Origin: Ovoidimarina sp039190895
GTDB taxonomy: Bacteria > Pseudomonadota > Alphaproteobacteria > Rhodobacterales > Rhodobacteraceae
Length of the DNA stretch: 46,497 nt
Reading direction: 5' to 3'
Assembly: GCA_039190895.1 (NCBI GenBank)
Contig: JBCCXY010000011.1
Coordinates: 1-46,497, forward strand
The position numbers were made by a program, and so were the translations under genes. Each line of letters opens with the position of its first letter. Position 1 is the stretch's first letter. The notes under the pieces were generated by a model, which saw only the letters and a list, made by a program, of their open reading frames with translations, ran no database searches and was not told where the DNA came from. This document shows positions 8,801 through 15,706 of the stretch, in pieces.

Positions 8801-10206
8801 TCCCCCGTTTCGCCGTTCTCGTTCAGCGACAAGGCACCGGAAGCGGGCGCCTCCAGCCCAATCGAGGTCGGGCCCTCATTGACGTCGGTGACAGAGATCT
8901 TGAAGCTCTCGGTCACGCTCAACCCGCCGTTGTCCGTCGCGGTCACCTCAAGCGTAAGGCTCGCCGCCTCTTCATGATCCAGCGCGACGCCAGGCTTCAG
9001 CCGCACCTCGCCGCCGACAACCTCAAACCGGTCGTCGGATACGCTGTAGGTGTGGGTGTCACCTGCGTCCGGATCGATGGTCGAGAGCCGCCCGACCACG
9101 GCCCCCGCGTCGTTCTCGGCAACCGTCGACGCGTCGAGCGAAACAGACGTCGGCCCTTCATTCACGTCCGTAACCGTAATCTCGAACGTCTCGGTCAGGC
9201 TAAGCCCGCCGGAATCGGTCGCCGTCACCTGAAGCTCAATGCTCGCCGCTTCCTCGTGATCCAGCGCAACACCGGGCTTCAGCCGCACCTCACCGCCAAC
9301 AACCTCGAACCGGTCGTCAGAGACGGAATATGTGTGCGTGTCCCCAGCATCCGGATCGACCGTTGAAAGCTGTCCCACGACGGCCCCGTCCGCATTCTCC
9401 GCAACGCTCGCGGCATCAAGCGAAACCGAGGTCGGACCGTCGTTCACGTCGGTGACCGTGATGTCGAACGTCTGCGTCACCGACAGCCCACCTTGGTCCG
9501 TGGCTGTGACCTCCAACTGGATGCTTGCCGCCTCTTCATGATCCAGCGTGACACCGGGTTTCAGGCGAACGAACCCGTCCACGACTTCAAAGCGGTCATC
9601 AGAGACGGTGAACGTGTGGGTGTCCCCGGCGTTTCTATCGATGACGGTAAGCTGGCCGATCACCGCGCCGTCAGCGTTCTCTGCGACGTCCGTTGAATCC
9701 AGTTGGATCTCGGTCGGCGCGACATTCGTCGGGCCATCTTCGGCGGGCGTCGGTCCAGCCTCTTCGCTCGGGGCGTCTGCTGCTGTGGCAGAGCGGAGTG
9801 AGGCAGAAGCACCGGGAACGTCGAGGCCCGATGTCGCGTCCGGGGTGTCCGTTGGTGCTGTCGTCTGGCGGTTGGAGGCATCCAAACCACCTTCCACGCG
9901 GTCAGAGGTCTGCGGCTCCGCATCTGAACTCACGTCGAGTGGCGCACGGGTTGGGGCGCCTTCAGCGGTCGTGCCCTCTACGGTGTCGTCCTGGGCAGGC
10001 GCTTCGGTCGCTTCTGACTCTGCAGCGGCAGTTGGAGCACCGGCGTCTCCGCCGAGTTCGGCGCGCACGTCTTCTCCGTAATGCAGCGTCGCGCGTGACG
10101 GATCTTCACTCGGCGCATCGCCCGCGTTCGCGATATTCCGGGCTACGTTCTTCTTTGCGTCGTCTGCATCGTTGCCGTCAGCGGCCTGGAACTCCTGATC
10201 TTCCAT
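5881..10206 (-). CDS. Large cadherin/LamG/PA14 repeat protein, probable type I secretion substrate
   Basis: Predicted 1441-residue acidic protein. Residues 1-160 are Ala/Asp/Glu/Thr-rich and low in complexity, with no signal peptide. Three near-identical cadherin-like repeats follow (about 163-256, 257-349, 351-444; shared VSDDRFEVVGGEVRLKPGV and DHEEAAS), then a LamG/concanavalin-like domain (455-655), two more cadherin-like repeats (685-770, 771-858), and two homologous PA14 domains (866-1008 and 1124-1266; GFTADYFD, SFWEGG, DDGAALYVNG, FENGGRAGLHLEWEGP). The tail is very acidic and ends DTYERYDW. Cadherin and PA14 modules bind calcium or carbohydrate on cell surfaces, so an adhesin or glycan-binding role is likely. 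RTX nonapeptides are absent. It is divergent from the degenerate ABC/HlyD operon, which suggests that system exports it; this is inferred. Confidence 0.88.
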   Translation of the reverse strand: MEDQEFQAADGNDADDAKKNVARNIANAGDAPSEDPSRATLHYGEDVRAELGGDAGAPTAAAESEATEAPAQDDTVEGTTAEGAPTRAPLDVSSDAEPQTSDRVEGGLDASNRQTTAPTDTPDATSGLDVPGASASLRSATAADAPSEEAGPTPAEDGPTNVAPTEIQLDSTDVAENADGAVIGQLTVIDRNAGDTHTFTVSDDRFEVVDGFVRLKPGVTLDHEEAASIQLEVTATDQGGLSVTQTFDITVTDVNDGPTSVSLDAASVAENADGAVVGQLSTVDPDAGDTHTYSVSDDRFEVVGGEVRLKPGVALDHEEAASIELQVTATDSGGLSLTETFEITVTDVNEGPTSVSLDASTVAENDAGAVVGRLSTIDPDAGDTHTYSVSDDRFEVVGGEVRLKPGVALDHEEAASLTLEVTATDNGGLSVTESFKISVTDVNEGPTSIGLEAPASGALSLNENGETGDVALLRDMADFPSDALTLEMRFQSVDPAPTHGVSVFSYAADGTSYGNEFLLWAPKGADGPLEIFVGGKRYQTGLEADEILDGGMHDLAVTWDQATGDLQIFVDGDLAVERTIPADPLKSDGTIALGQEQDAEGGRFDERQIFEGQVAEVRLFDHVRTADEIAENAGGPIDDPAGTDGLLLNWVMDEAVDGVVVDRAGDHDLTLGGTAHIVSDFAAGELGVLESAEGSVVGTLSVVDPDEGETHTFTVSDDRFEVVGGEVRLKPGVSLDHEEAASITLEVTATDSGGLSLTESFEVTVADVNEAPEQIALDSQTVIASEDGAVVGRIKAVDPDAGDALTFSVSDDRFEVVEGELRVKPGSEMSADDAALKLSVTATDSGGLSVTETFEINVYTPPTVSVGSGFTADYFDMDANLRVLSDIDWSADPTFSEVTQDIDYANGNESFWEGGSKDTFGARVQGNIAVDEGGTFTFHLGADDGAALYVNGQKLIDNDGEHSFRTRSGEIELPPGNHHIEVRYFENGGRAGLHLEWEGPGIDGRQLVEAPDDAIAGIEGVAVPLDLQISNLGDDAEIRLDGVPEGTIMHVSDKAMTAGEDGSIDLTGLDLSGLTIKPPHGSARAFDPQVVVAQPFNGEIIEVAHPIDIDVTEAFLPDASVELTGGFKATYFDLDHNLTDLDQVDWGMKPAHEEIVGDISYENSRGSFWEGGDTDTFAARIEGQIEVTEGGTYTFYLGGDDGVRLLINGKEVVGHDGLQSYRTREGKIELEPGEYDIEVLYFENEGFAGLKLDWEGPDTDGREPVTAKPDLEIEQNGTLEVAIHVDDGTDLQSVVIDGLPADTVVFLGEKTLVSDGGSLDVSGHDLDFLQIAPPSGFVGTIEGQVTTVSRHFNGQLSKDQTSFEARVGEDAVVGRMTVKQDGDVLIMESDADGERGAAAWTKEDDGDREDSSDNVMAEEIVALDDPKGSEEHMDTYERYDW
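8875..9720 (-). repeat. Three tandem cadherin-coding repeats of about 280 bp
   Basis: Codons for residues 163-444 of the large surface protein form three consecutive units that are very similar at DNA as well as protein level. Two more diverged units recur at 7633-8154, after the LamG-coding insertion. Such near-identical units can recombine, so repeat number may vary between strains and may be mis-assembled from short reads. Confidence 0.8.
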
Positions 10207-10387
10207 AAGATCATACCCTCACAACCGCCCCCGCAGCGGATATGGCATAGATCGATTTCTTTTTCAGACATTTGTGCAGGTGTTTTAAGTCAAATTTTCA
10301 ATGCTTTGTCCGGAAATCCCGCAGCCTGATTAATCACTTCTGAACAACCTGCGCGCTTTGTCCACGCTGGGTGGTCAAAGGTGAGAA
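10207..10387. promoter_or_regulatory. Divergent promoter region, cadherin/PA14 gene versus degenerate ABC operon
   Basis: This 181-bp gap separates two divergent start codons and must carry both promoters. It is much richer in A+T than its surroundings, especially 10256-10310. I see no convincing paired -35/-10 boxes or palindromic operator. The shared control region supports joint regulation of the large protein and the exporter-like genes. Confidence 0.45.
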
Positions 10388-12073
10388 ATGGTGAGGTCTG
10401 GTGCGTTAGAGCGGCCGCAATTGGGCGGTTCGGTGGTGCTTGCGACACTGTCGCTGAACGTGCTCGCGCTCGCGATGCCGCTTGTCATCCTGCAGATCTT
10501 CGACCGTGTGATCTCCAACGGCTCCATTCAGACCCTCGGATTGCTCGTGCTCGGTCTGCTAACGGTCATTGGCTTCGAGACCGTCCTCCGAACCGCGCGC
10601 GTCATTCTTCTGTCATTCGTATCGGAAACCTACGAACTCGACCTCACCGGCAAGTTCGTCGACACCACCCTCGCAGCAGAACCCTCTGCCTATGCAAAGA
10701 ACACCGAGGCCGAGCATCTGGAACGCTTCGGCGCCATCGCGCGCCTCCGCGATTTCTACGCGGGGCAGGGGCGCCTTGCGAGCCTGGAGCTGCCCTTCGC
10801 CATTCTGTTCATCGGGATGATCGGTCTGATTGGCGGCTGGTTGGTCATCGTTCCGATCGTGGGCGTCCTCCTCCTCCTACGCTTCACCAGCATCCTCGTG
10901 CGCTACCAGGAACCGGTGTTTGAAGAGCGGAACTCCCTCGACGCCCGCCGCTACAGCTTCCTGATCGAAATCCTGTCGCAGATCGGCTCAATCAAGCTGA
11001 ACACGATGGAAAAGCAGATGCTGCGGCGGTTTGAGATGATGCAAAAGAAAGGCATCAGCAACAGCCGTCTGACAATCCTGTACTCCGGCGTGTCGCAATC
11101 CTTCGGCGCCGTCTACGCGCAAGCCGCGCTCGTCGCGATGGGGCTGTTTGGCGGATACCTGGTGATCCGCGGCAACATCGGCATCGCCGAACTCGCTGCC
11201 TGCATGCTGCTGAACGGCCGCACCATCCAGCCCTTCGTGAAAATGCTCGGCGTTTGGGCGCAAAGCGAAAGCATCGCCGCATCCGAAAAAAAGCTGACCG
11301 CTGCCCTGTCCCTCCCCGCGCCTGCCTTGCTGAACACCGACCCCTCCAAGCTGGAGCATGGCCAGATCTCAATCCGCGGGCTCACCGTCATCCCACCAGG
11401 TGCCAAATCTCCGATCTTTGAAAACATCAGCGCCACAGTCCACGCCGGCGACTGCATGGCCTTCATCGGCGAAGACGGCACCGGAAAAACCCCACTTCTC
11501 AAAGTGATCATGGGCGAGGTTCAACCAGCCTCGGGCCAGCTTCTGATCGACGACCGCCCGGTCAGCGCCGTCTGGCCACCGCGCGGTCGCGACGGGATCG
11601 TCATGGTCGGCCAGAAGCCAACCGCCTTCAATGGCACGATCCTTCAGAACATCAGTGCGTTCGGCGACGGCGAGCAAATCGACCACGCGCTCGAACTTTC
11701 CCACGCGTTCGGGCTGGAAGAGCGGGTGCACCAGCTTCCCATGGGCTACAACACCAGCCTCAGCGAAAACAGCCGGTTCATCCTCGACGCCGCCGCACTC
11801 AAGGTCGCGACCCTGATCCGCGCCTTTGTCATCCGCCCCAAGGTCCTTCTGTTGCAGGATCCAACTCATGGCATCGACCTCAAAGCCCGCCAGCAGCTTG
11901 TCGAGCACATCGCAGAAGGCCTCGCCGACACCACCGTCGCAGTAGCGACCCACGACGACCTTATGATCGGCGCGGCGCACGACACCCTGCGCCTCGACCG
12001 ACACTATGAGGCATGGGACGCCGACTTGCAGGCCGATGCGGGCAAAACGCAAAGCATAAGAGCAGCGTCATGA
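10388..12073 (+). CDS. Type I secretion-like ABC half-transporter with degenerate ATPase (subunit A)
   Basis: Predicted 561-residue inner-membrane protein built like a PrtD/LapB-type exporter: a transmembrane domain (hydrophobic spans near 14-38, 48-75, 130-166 and 236-265) followed by an ABC domain from about residue 325. Walker A is intact (GEDGTGKT, 361-368), as are the Q-loop Gln409 and switch His522. The signature LSGGQ is replaced by LSENS (458-462). Walker B reads LLLQDP, with Gln490 in place of the Asp and Asp491 in place of the catalytic Glu. It could bind ATP but should hydrolyse it poorly, if at all. The frame is clean over its whole length and overlaps the next gene by ATGA, arguing against a pseudogene. 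It likely pairs with the next product as a heterodimer. GGTGAG precedes ATG 10388. Confidence 0.88.
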   Translation: MVRSGALERPQLGGSVVLATLSLNVLALAMPLVILQIFDRVISNGSIQTLGLLVLGLLTVIGFETVLRTARVILLSFVSETYELDLTGKFVDTTLAAEPSAYAKNTEAEHLERFGAIARLRDFYAGQGRLASLELPFAILFIGMIGLIGGWLVIVPIVGVLLLLRFTSILVRYQEPVFEERNSLDARRYSFLIEILSQIGSIKLNTMEKQMLRRFEMMQKKGISNSRLTILYSGVSQSFGAVYAQAALVAMGLFGGYLVIRGNIGIAELAACMLLNGRTIQPFVKMLGVWAQSESIAASEKKLTAALSLPAPALLNTDPSKLEHGQISIRGLTVIPPGAKSPIFENISATVHAGDCMAFIGEDGTGKTPLLKVIMGEVQPASGQLLIDDRPVSAVWPPRGRDGIVMVGQKPTAFNGTILQNISAFGDGEQIDHALELSHAFGLEERVHQLPMGYNTSLSENSRFILDAAALKVATLIRAFVIRPKVLLLQDPTHGIDLKARQQLVEHIAEGLADTTVAVATHDDLMIGAAHDTLRLDRHYEAWDADLQADAGKTQSIRAAS

Positions 12074-14160
12074 GCGGGTCCCCAGACGCCGCTCTGCCCA
12101 TGCTGGCGAACCTGCTCTCCGCGGCCGGATGGCACGGCAGCAACCGCCGCGTGTTCGAGGCGCTGCCCCACATGTCCGACCGGCTTTCGGTCAACGACAT
12201 CCTCACCACGCTCGAAAACCTCGAAATCCCCACATCCCAAACCGTCGGAAACCTCTCGCAGCTAACCGACGAAGACGTGCCGCTCCTGTTCATCGACCGC
12301 AGCGGGCGCATGCTGGGCATACTGGAGGTCGGCGAAGACGGCCTCCTCGTCGCCGAACCCGGCATGACAGAGCCAGACTGGCGCCCCCGCTGGCGCGCGC
12401 GGGGCCACCTCATCCGGCTGGAACGCTTCGACATCGAGGTCGCCGAAGTCACCGTCCAAAGCGTCGTCGGCTTCGTGCGTGACTTCAGCGGGATGTTCCC
12501 GTGGCTCTTCATCGCGTCGCTTCTGACCAACGTCATGGGCCTCGCCGCGCCGCTGCTGGTGATGGTCATCTACGACCGGGTGATCCCCTCGGGCTCTACC
12601 CACCTGATCGTCGCGCTCGCCCTGTTCATGGCCGCCGCCCTGCTGACAGACTTCGCCTTCCGCATGGCCCGCGCCCGTACCATCGCCCATATCGGCAGCG
12701 AGACGGAGCGCCGCCTCAGCCGCGCGCTCGTCCGCAAGATCATCTCGCTCCACATCTCGCAGATCCAGACGACCGACGTCGAACGCCAGCTCGCCCGATT
12801 CAAACAGTTCGAATCCCTGCGCGACGCCTTCACCGGCCCCGTGCTCGGCTCACTCCTCGACCTGCCGTTCGTCCTGATCTTCCTCGCAGTCCTCGCCTGG
12901 ATCGCACCCCCGATCTTCCTGCTGATCACCGCCCTGATCGCGATCTTCATCGTCGTCGCCATCGCGTCCTTCCCGAAACAACAGTTCCTCAACGACGAGG
13001 CCGCCCGCGATAAAGCCGCCCTCCAGGCCCACGTCTTCGAAATCACCCGCCACCAGCGCGAAATCCAACGCCTCGGCCTCACCGAAATCTGGAGCAAGCG
13101 GACAGAGCGCCTCGCCAGCCGCGCCGCAAGCTCGGGGCGCAAAGCCCGGCAATTTCAGATGACAGGGCAGGGCCTGTCGCAAAGTCTGATGACCGTCGCG
13201 GGGGTAGGGGCCATTGCCATCAGCACCCTGGCGGCAATCGAAGGCACCATGACATTCGGCGCCCTGATCGCGGTCATGGCCCTCGTCTGGAAGGTTATGA
13301 CCCCCATCGTCGCCCTCTATTCCGGGGCGCCGCAGTTCTTCGGCTACATGCAAAGCCGGAAACAGGCCGACCGCGTCCTCGCCCTTCCGGAAGAGAACGT
13401 TCGCGGTGCCGGGCAATCGCATCAGAAACGGCTCAAGGGCCAGATCTCCATGTCCAACGTGACGTTCCGCTACAGCAGCTCGGGCACCATCGCGCTGTCG
13501 CAGGTCAGCTTCGATATCCAGGCGGAAGAGGTCGTCTGCTTCGTCGGCGAAACTAACAGCGGGCGGTCCACGGTGATGTCCCTACTGGCCGGGCTCTATC
13601 AGACCAGCGTCGGGTCCATATCGCTCGACGGGATCGACATCCGCCAAATCGCCGTCGACGACCTGCGCCAATCGATTTCCTACGCCACCGGCACCGGGGA
13701 GCATTTCTACGGCACCATTCACCAGAACTTTCGCCTCGCGGCCCCCGATATTACCGAAGAGGAAACCACCGATGCGATCATCCGCATGGGCCTCGAACGG
13801 GAACTGTCCGAAATGGGGGAAGGCATCCACACCCGCCTTTCCGAATCCTTCCGCGCGTCGCTGTCCGATTCCACTCTCAAAGCGCTCTCGCTCGCGCAAA
13901 GCTTCGCGCGCGAATCCTCCGTCTATATGTTCTACAACCCGACCGTCGGCCTCGACCAACGGCGACAGGCCGCCCTTAAGGAGTGTCTCAACCGCCTGCG
14001 CTCGGACAAGAAGACCATCCTGATCGCCACAAATGACGACAGGCTCATGCCCTTGGCCGACCGCTACATCTTTATGCAGCAGGGCCGCGTTGTGGTGGAT
14101 GACCGTGGCACTGCGGGCCTCCGCAAGGTCAAGGCGCTGTTATCAAGAAGCAGGAGCTAG
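12070..14160 (+). CDS. Type I secretion-like ABC half-transporter with non-canonical ATPase (subunit B)
   Basis: Predicted 696-residue partner. Residues 1-100 resemble the peptidase-like (C39-like, catalytically dead) domain of type I exporters: ALPHMSDRLSVNDILTTLENLEIP then LFIDRSGRMLGILEVGEDG. Transmembrane spans follow (about 140-200, 260-300 and 365-415), then an ABC domain from about 455. Nearly every ATPase motif is altered: Walker A GETNSGRST has Arg499 for Lys; the Q-loop Gln is Gly541; LSGGQ is LSDST (598-602); Walker B is VYMFYN with Tyr622 and Asn623 for Asp-Glu; the switch His is Asn655. The D-loop Asp629 survives. ATP hydrolysis is not expected. ATG 12070 overlaps the upstream stop (ATGA), so the longer reading from 12013 is rejected. 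Confidence 0.88.
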   Translation: MSGSPDAALPMLANLLSAAGWHGSNRRVFEALPHMSDRLSVNDILTTLENLEIPTSQTVGNLSQLTDEDVPLLFIDRSGRMLGILEVGEDGLLVAEPGMTEPDWRPRWRARGHLIRLERFDIEVAEVTVQSVVGFVRDFSGMFPWLFIASLLTNVMGLAAPLLVMVIYDRVIPSGSTHLIVALALFMAAALLTDFAFRMARARTIAHIGSETERRLSRALVRKIISLHISQIQTTDVERQLARFKQFESLRDAFTGPVLGSLLDLPFVLIFLAVLAWIAPPIFLLITALIAIFIVVAIASFPKQQFLNDEAARDKAALQAHVFEITRHQREIQRLGLTEIWSKRTERLASRAASSGRKARQFQMTGQGLSQSLMTVAGVGAIAISTLAAIEGTMTFGALIAVMALVWKVMTPIVALYSGAPQFFGYMQSRKQADRVLALPEENVRGAGQSHQKRLKGQISMSNVTFRYSSSGTIALSQVSFDIQAEEVVCFVGETNSGRSTVMSLLAGLYQTSVGSISLDGIDIRQIAVDDLRQSISYATGTGEHFYGTIHQNFRLAAPDITEEETTDAIIRMGLERELSEMGEGIHTRLSESFRASLSDSTLKALSLAQSFARESSVYMFYNPTVGLDQRRQAALKECLNRLRSDKKTILIATNDDRLMPLADRYIFMQQGRVVVDDRGTAGLRKVKALLSRSRS

Positions 14161-14164
14161 CGAG

Positions 14165-15469
14165 ATGGCCAGTTGCATGACCAGCTTTGGTGTTTTTCGG
14201 AAGGGCGATCTGAAATCGCGCAACCGCCCACCTTTTGTGGCCGGGATGATCGTCAGCGCCCTTACCCTGTTCATTAGCTTCAGCATCGCCATCGCCGCAT
14301 GGACGAACGTCCCCGAAGTCACCCGCGCGCCGGGAGAGATCACACCAACCGATGACTTCCGCCAGATCGAGGCCCCCGAGATCGGAACAGTGGTTGCCGT
14401 CAACGCACGCGAAGGCGATCTCGTTGCCGAGGGGCAGGTCCTCGCCGCTCTCTCATCTCCCGAATTGATCCGCCAAATTCGATCATTGGAGACGGAACTG
14501 GAAACTCTTCAAAACCGGATCGTCAATCACGCCTTTATTCTCGGCGGATTGGACGGGAATACAGCCGTATCCCTTGGGGCCACCAACGACCTCGATTACG
14601 CAATTGCCGCGCTTAATACGCTAAGGGCGCAGCGGACGGCCGACCGCGACGCAATTGAGCGCCTCAACGTAGAAATGGCCGCCAAACGCACGGCCCTCGC
14701 GCGCTTGACCGAACGGCAAAGCGAGCGCGTCGAAGAACTCACCGTGGCCCGCAACCTGTTTGAGCGCGGGCTCAGCACGCAAACTCAGGTCACCGCCAGC
14801 AAATCGGCGCTCTCATCCGTCGACGATCAGATCCACGCGCTGGAGCTCAGCATCCTCGCCAACCAAAAAGACATCGCCACTCTACAGGCCAAGGTCGAAC
14901 AAGATGCTCTTGCGCTTCGCCAAAAGCATGTCGAGGAGAAATTTGATGCTGAACAACAACTTTCTGTGAAACAGGCTGAACTCCAGACGCTCCAACAACG
15001 GGCCGCAGCGCTCCAGGTCGTCGCCCCCACAGACGGGCGCATCCACTCCGTCGGCTTCCCTAACAAGGGCGAAGTCATCGAACGGGGTGAGACACTGTTC
15101 GAGCTGCTGCCAACCGGCGAGGCCCTCGTCGCCGTCCTCCGCATTCCCACGCGTGACATCGGCCACATCACCACGGGCATGACAGTGAAACTCCGGCTCG
15201 AAACATTCGACGCCCGCACCGTTTTGCCCTTGGAAGGGACAATAATAAGCGTTTCTCCCAACCGAGTATTCGACCGCGATCTGGGTGAGGATTACTTCCG
15301 CGCGACCGTGGAATTAGACCGCGAAAGTGCGTCCTTTAATGCACTCCAAGACAGATTAAGCGCAGGTATGGTCGTCACAGCCGAAGTCGTGACCCGCGAA
15401 CGCTCAATGCTCGCGTATATCCTAAAACCAATCGAGCGCTCCGTCTCCCTCGCCTTCGGCGAACGCTAA
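14165..15469 (+). CDS. HlyD-family periplasmic adaptor of the degenerate ABC pair
   Basis: Predicted 434-residue membrane fusion protein bridging the inner-membrane ABC subunits to an outer-membrane channel such as TolC. A single N-terminal span lies at about 25-47 (FVAGMIVSALTLFISFSIAIAAW). The first lipoyl half follows (APGEITPTDDFRQIEAPEIGTV), then a long alpha-helical hairpin (about 115-285; ETELETL, RTALARLTERQ, FERGLSTQTQV), the second lipoyl half (VVAPTDGRIHSVGFPNKGEVIERGE) and a beta-barrel domain. All expected parts are present, unlike the degenerate ATPases upstream. ATG 14165 lies 4 bp after the previous stop, with GGAG upstream. The gene ends tail-to-tail with the 76-codon gene, overlapping it by 4 bp. 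Confidence 0.92.
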   Translation: MASCMTSFGVFRKGDLKSRNRPPFVAGMIVSALTLFISFSIAIAAWTNVPEVTRAPGEITPTDDFRQIEAPEIGTVVAVNAREGDLVAEGQVLAALSSPELIRQIRSLETELETLQNRIVNHAFILGGLDGNTAVSLGATNDLDYAIAALNTLRAQRTADRDAIERLNVEMAAKRTALARLTERQSERVEELTVARNLFERGLSTQTQVTASKSALSSVDDQIHALELSILANQKDIATLQAKVEQDALALRQKHVEEKFDAEQQLSVKQAELQTLQQRAAALQVVAPTDGRIHSVGFPNKGEVIERGETLFELLPTGEALVAVLRIPTRDIGHITTGMTVKLRLETFDARTVLPLEGTIISVSPNRVFDRDLGEDYFRATVELDRESASFNALQDRLSAGMVVTAEVVTRERSMLAYILKPIERSVSLAFGER

Positions 15470-15696
15470 TCCAGAATCAAACTTGAATCGCTGTCGATGA
15501 AATAGAACGTCCCGTCCGATCCTCCGGTCCCCATATCCGTGTTGTCGGACCGAAAGAATACCGCGTCATGCGCCACCGGCGCATCCACCGCAGGGTGCGG
15601 TGGCAACTCGGGAAACGACAGATCTTGCAGACCCAAGTCCGTCAGTTGAGTGACCCAAGGGTTCGTGCAGTCGTAAGTGCTTTTGAAGAAAGACAT
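15466..15696 (-). CDS. Small acidic protein of unknown function, possible secreted peptide
   Basis: Predicted 76-residue protein that I do not recognise. It starts MSFFKSTYDC, is rich in Pro, Asp and Ser, and ends GTFYFIDSDSSLILD. A C-terminus of acidic, hydroxyl and hydrophobic residues resembles the uncleaved C-terminal signals of type I secretion substrates, but this is only a resemblance. It lies 10 bp after the 674-aa gene on the same strand, with GAGG about eight bases upstream of ATG 15696, so the two are probably cotranslated. A longer reading from 15825 would overlap the upstream gene and lacks support. A secreted effector, a partner subunit, or a precursor peptide are all possible. 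Confidence 0.6.
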   Translation of the reverse strand: MSFFKSTYDCTNPWVTQLTDLGLQDLSFPELPPHPAVDAPVAHDAVFFRSDNTDMGTGGSDGTFYFIDSDSSLILD

Positions 15697-15706
15697 AATA
15701 CGTACC

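Noticed and set aside
8875..9720. Regular repeats considered as a CRISPR array
   Set aside because: The units are about 280 bp, in frame, and encode cadherin-like domains; there are no short repeats with unique spacers.
5881..10206. Classic RTX (GGxGxDxxx) repeats in the large proteins
   Set aside because: None are visible in either the cadherin/PA14 protein or the nuclease, so an RTX label would be wrong.
10388..14160. Calling the degenerate ABC genes pseudogenes
   Set aside because: Both frames are full length without internal stops, overlap by ATGA, and are followed by an intact adaptor; motif loss is confined to ATPase positions.
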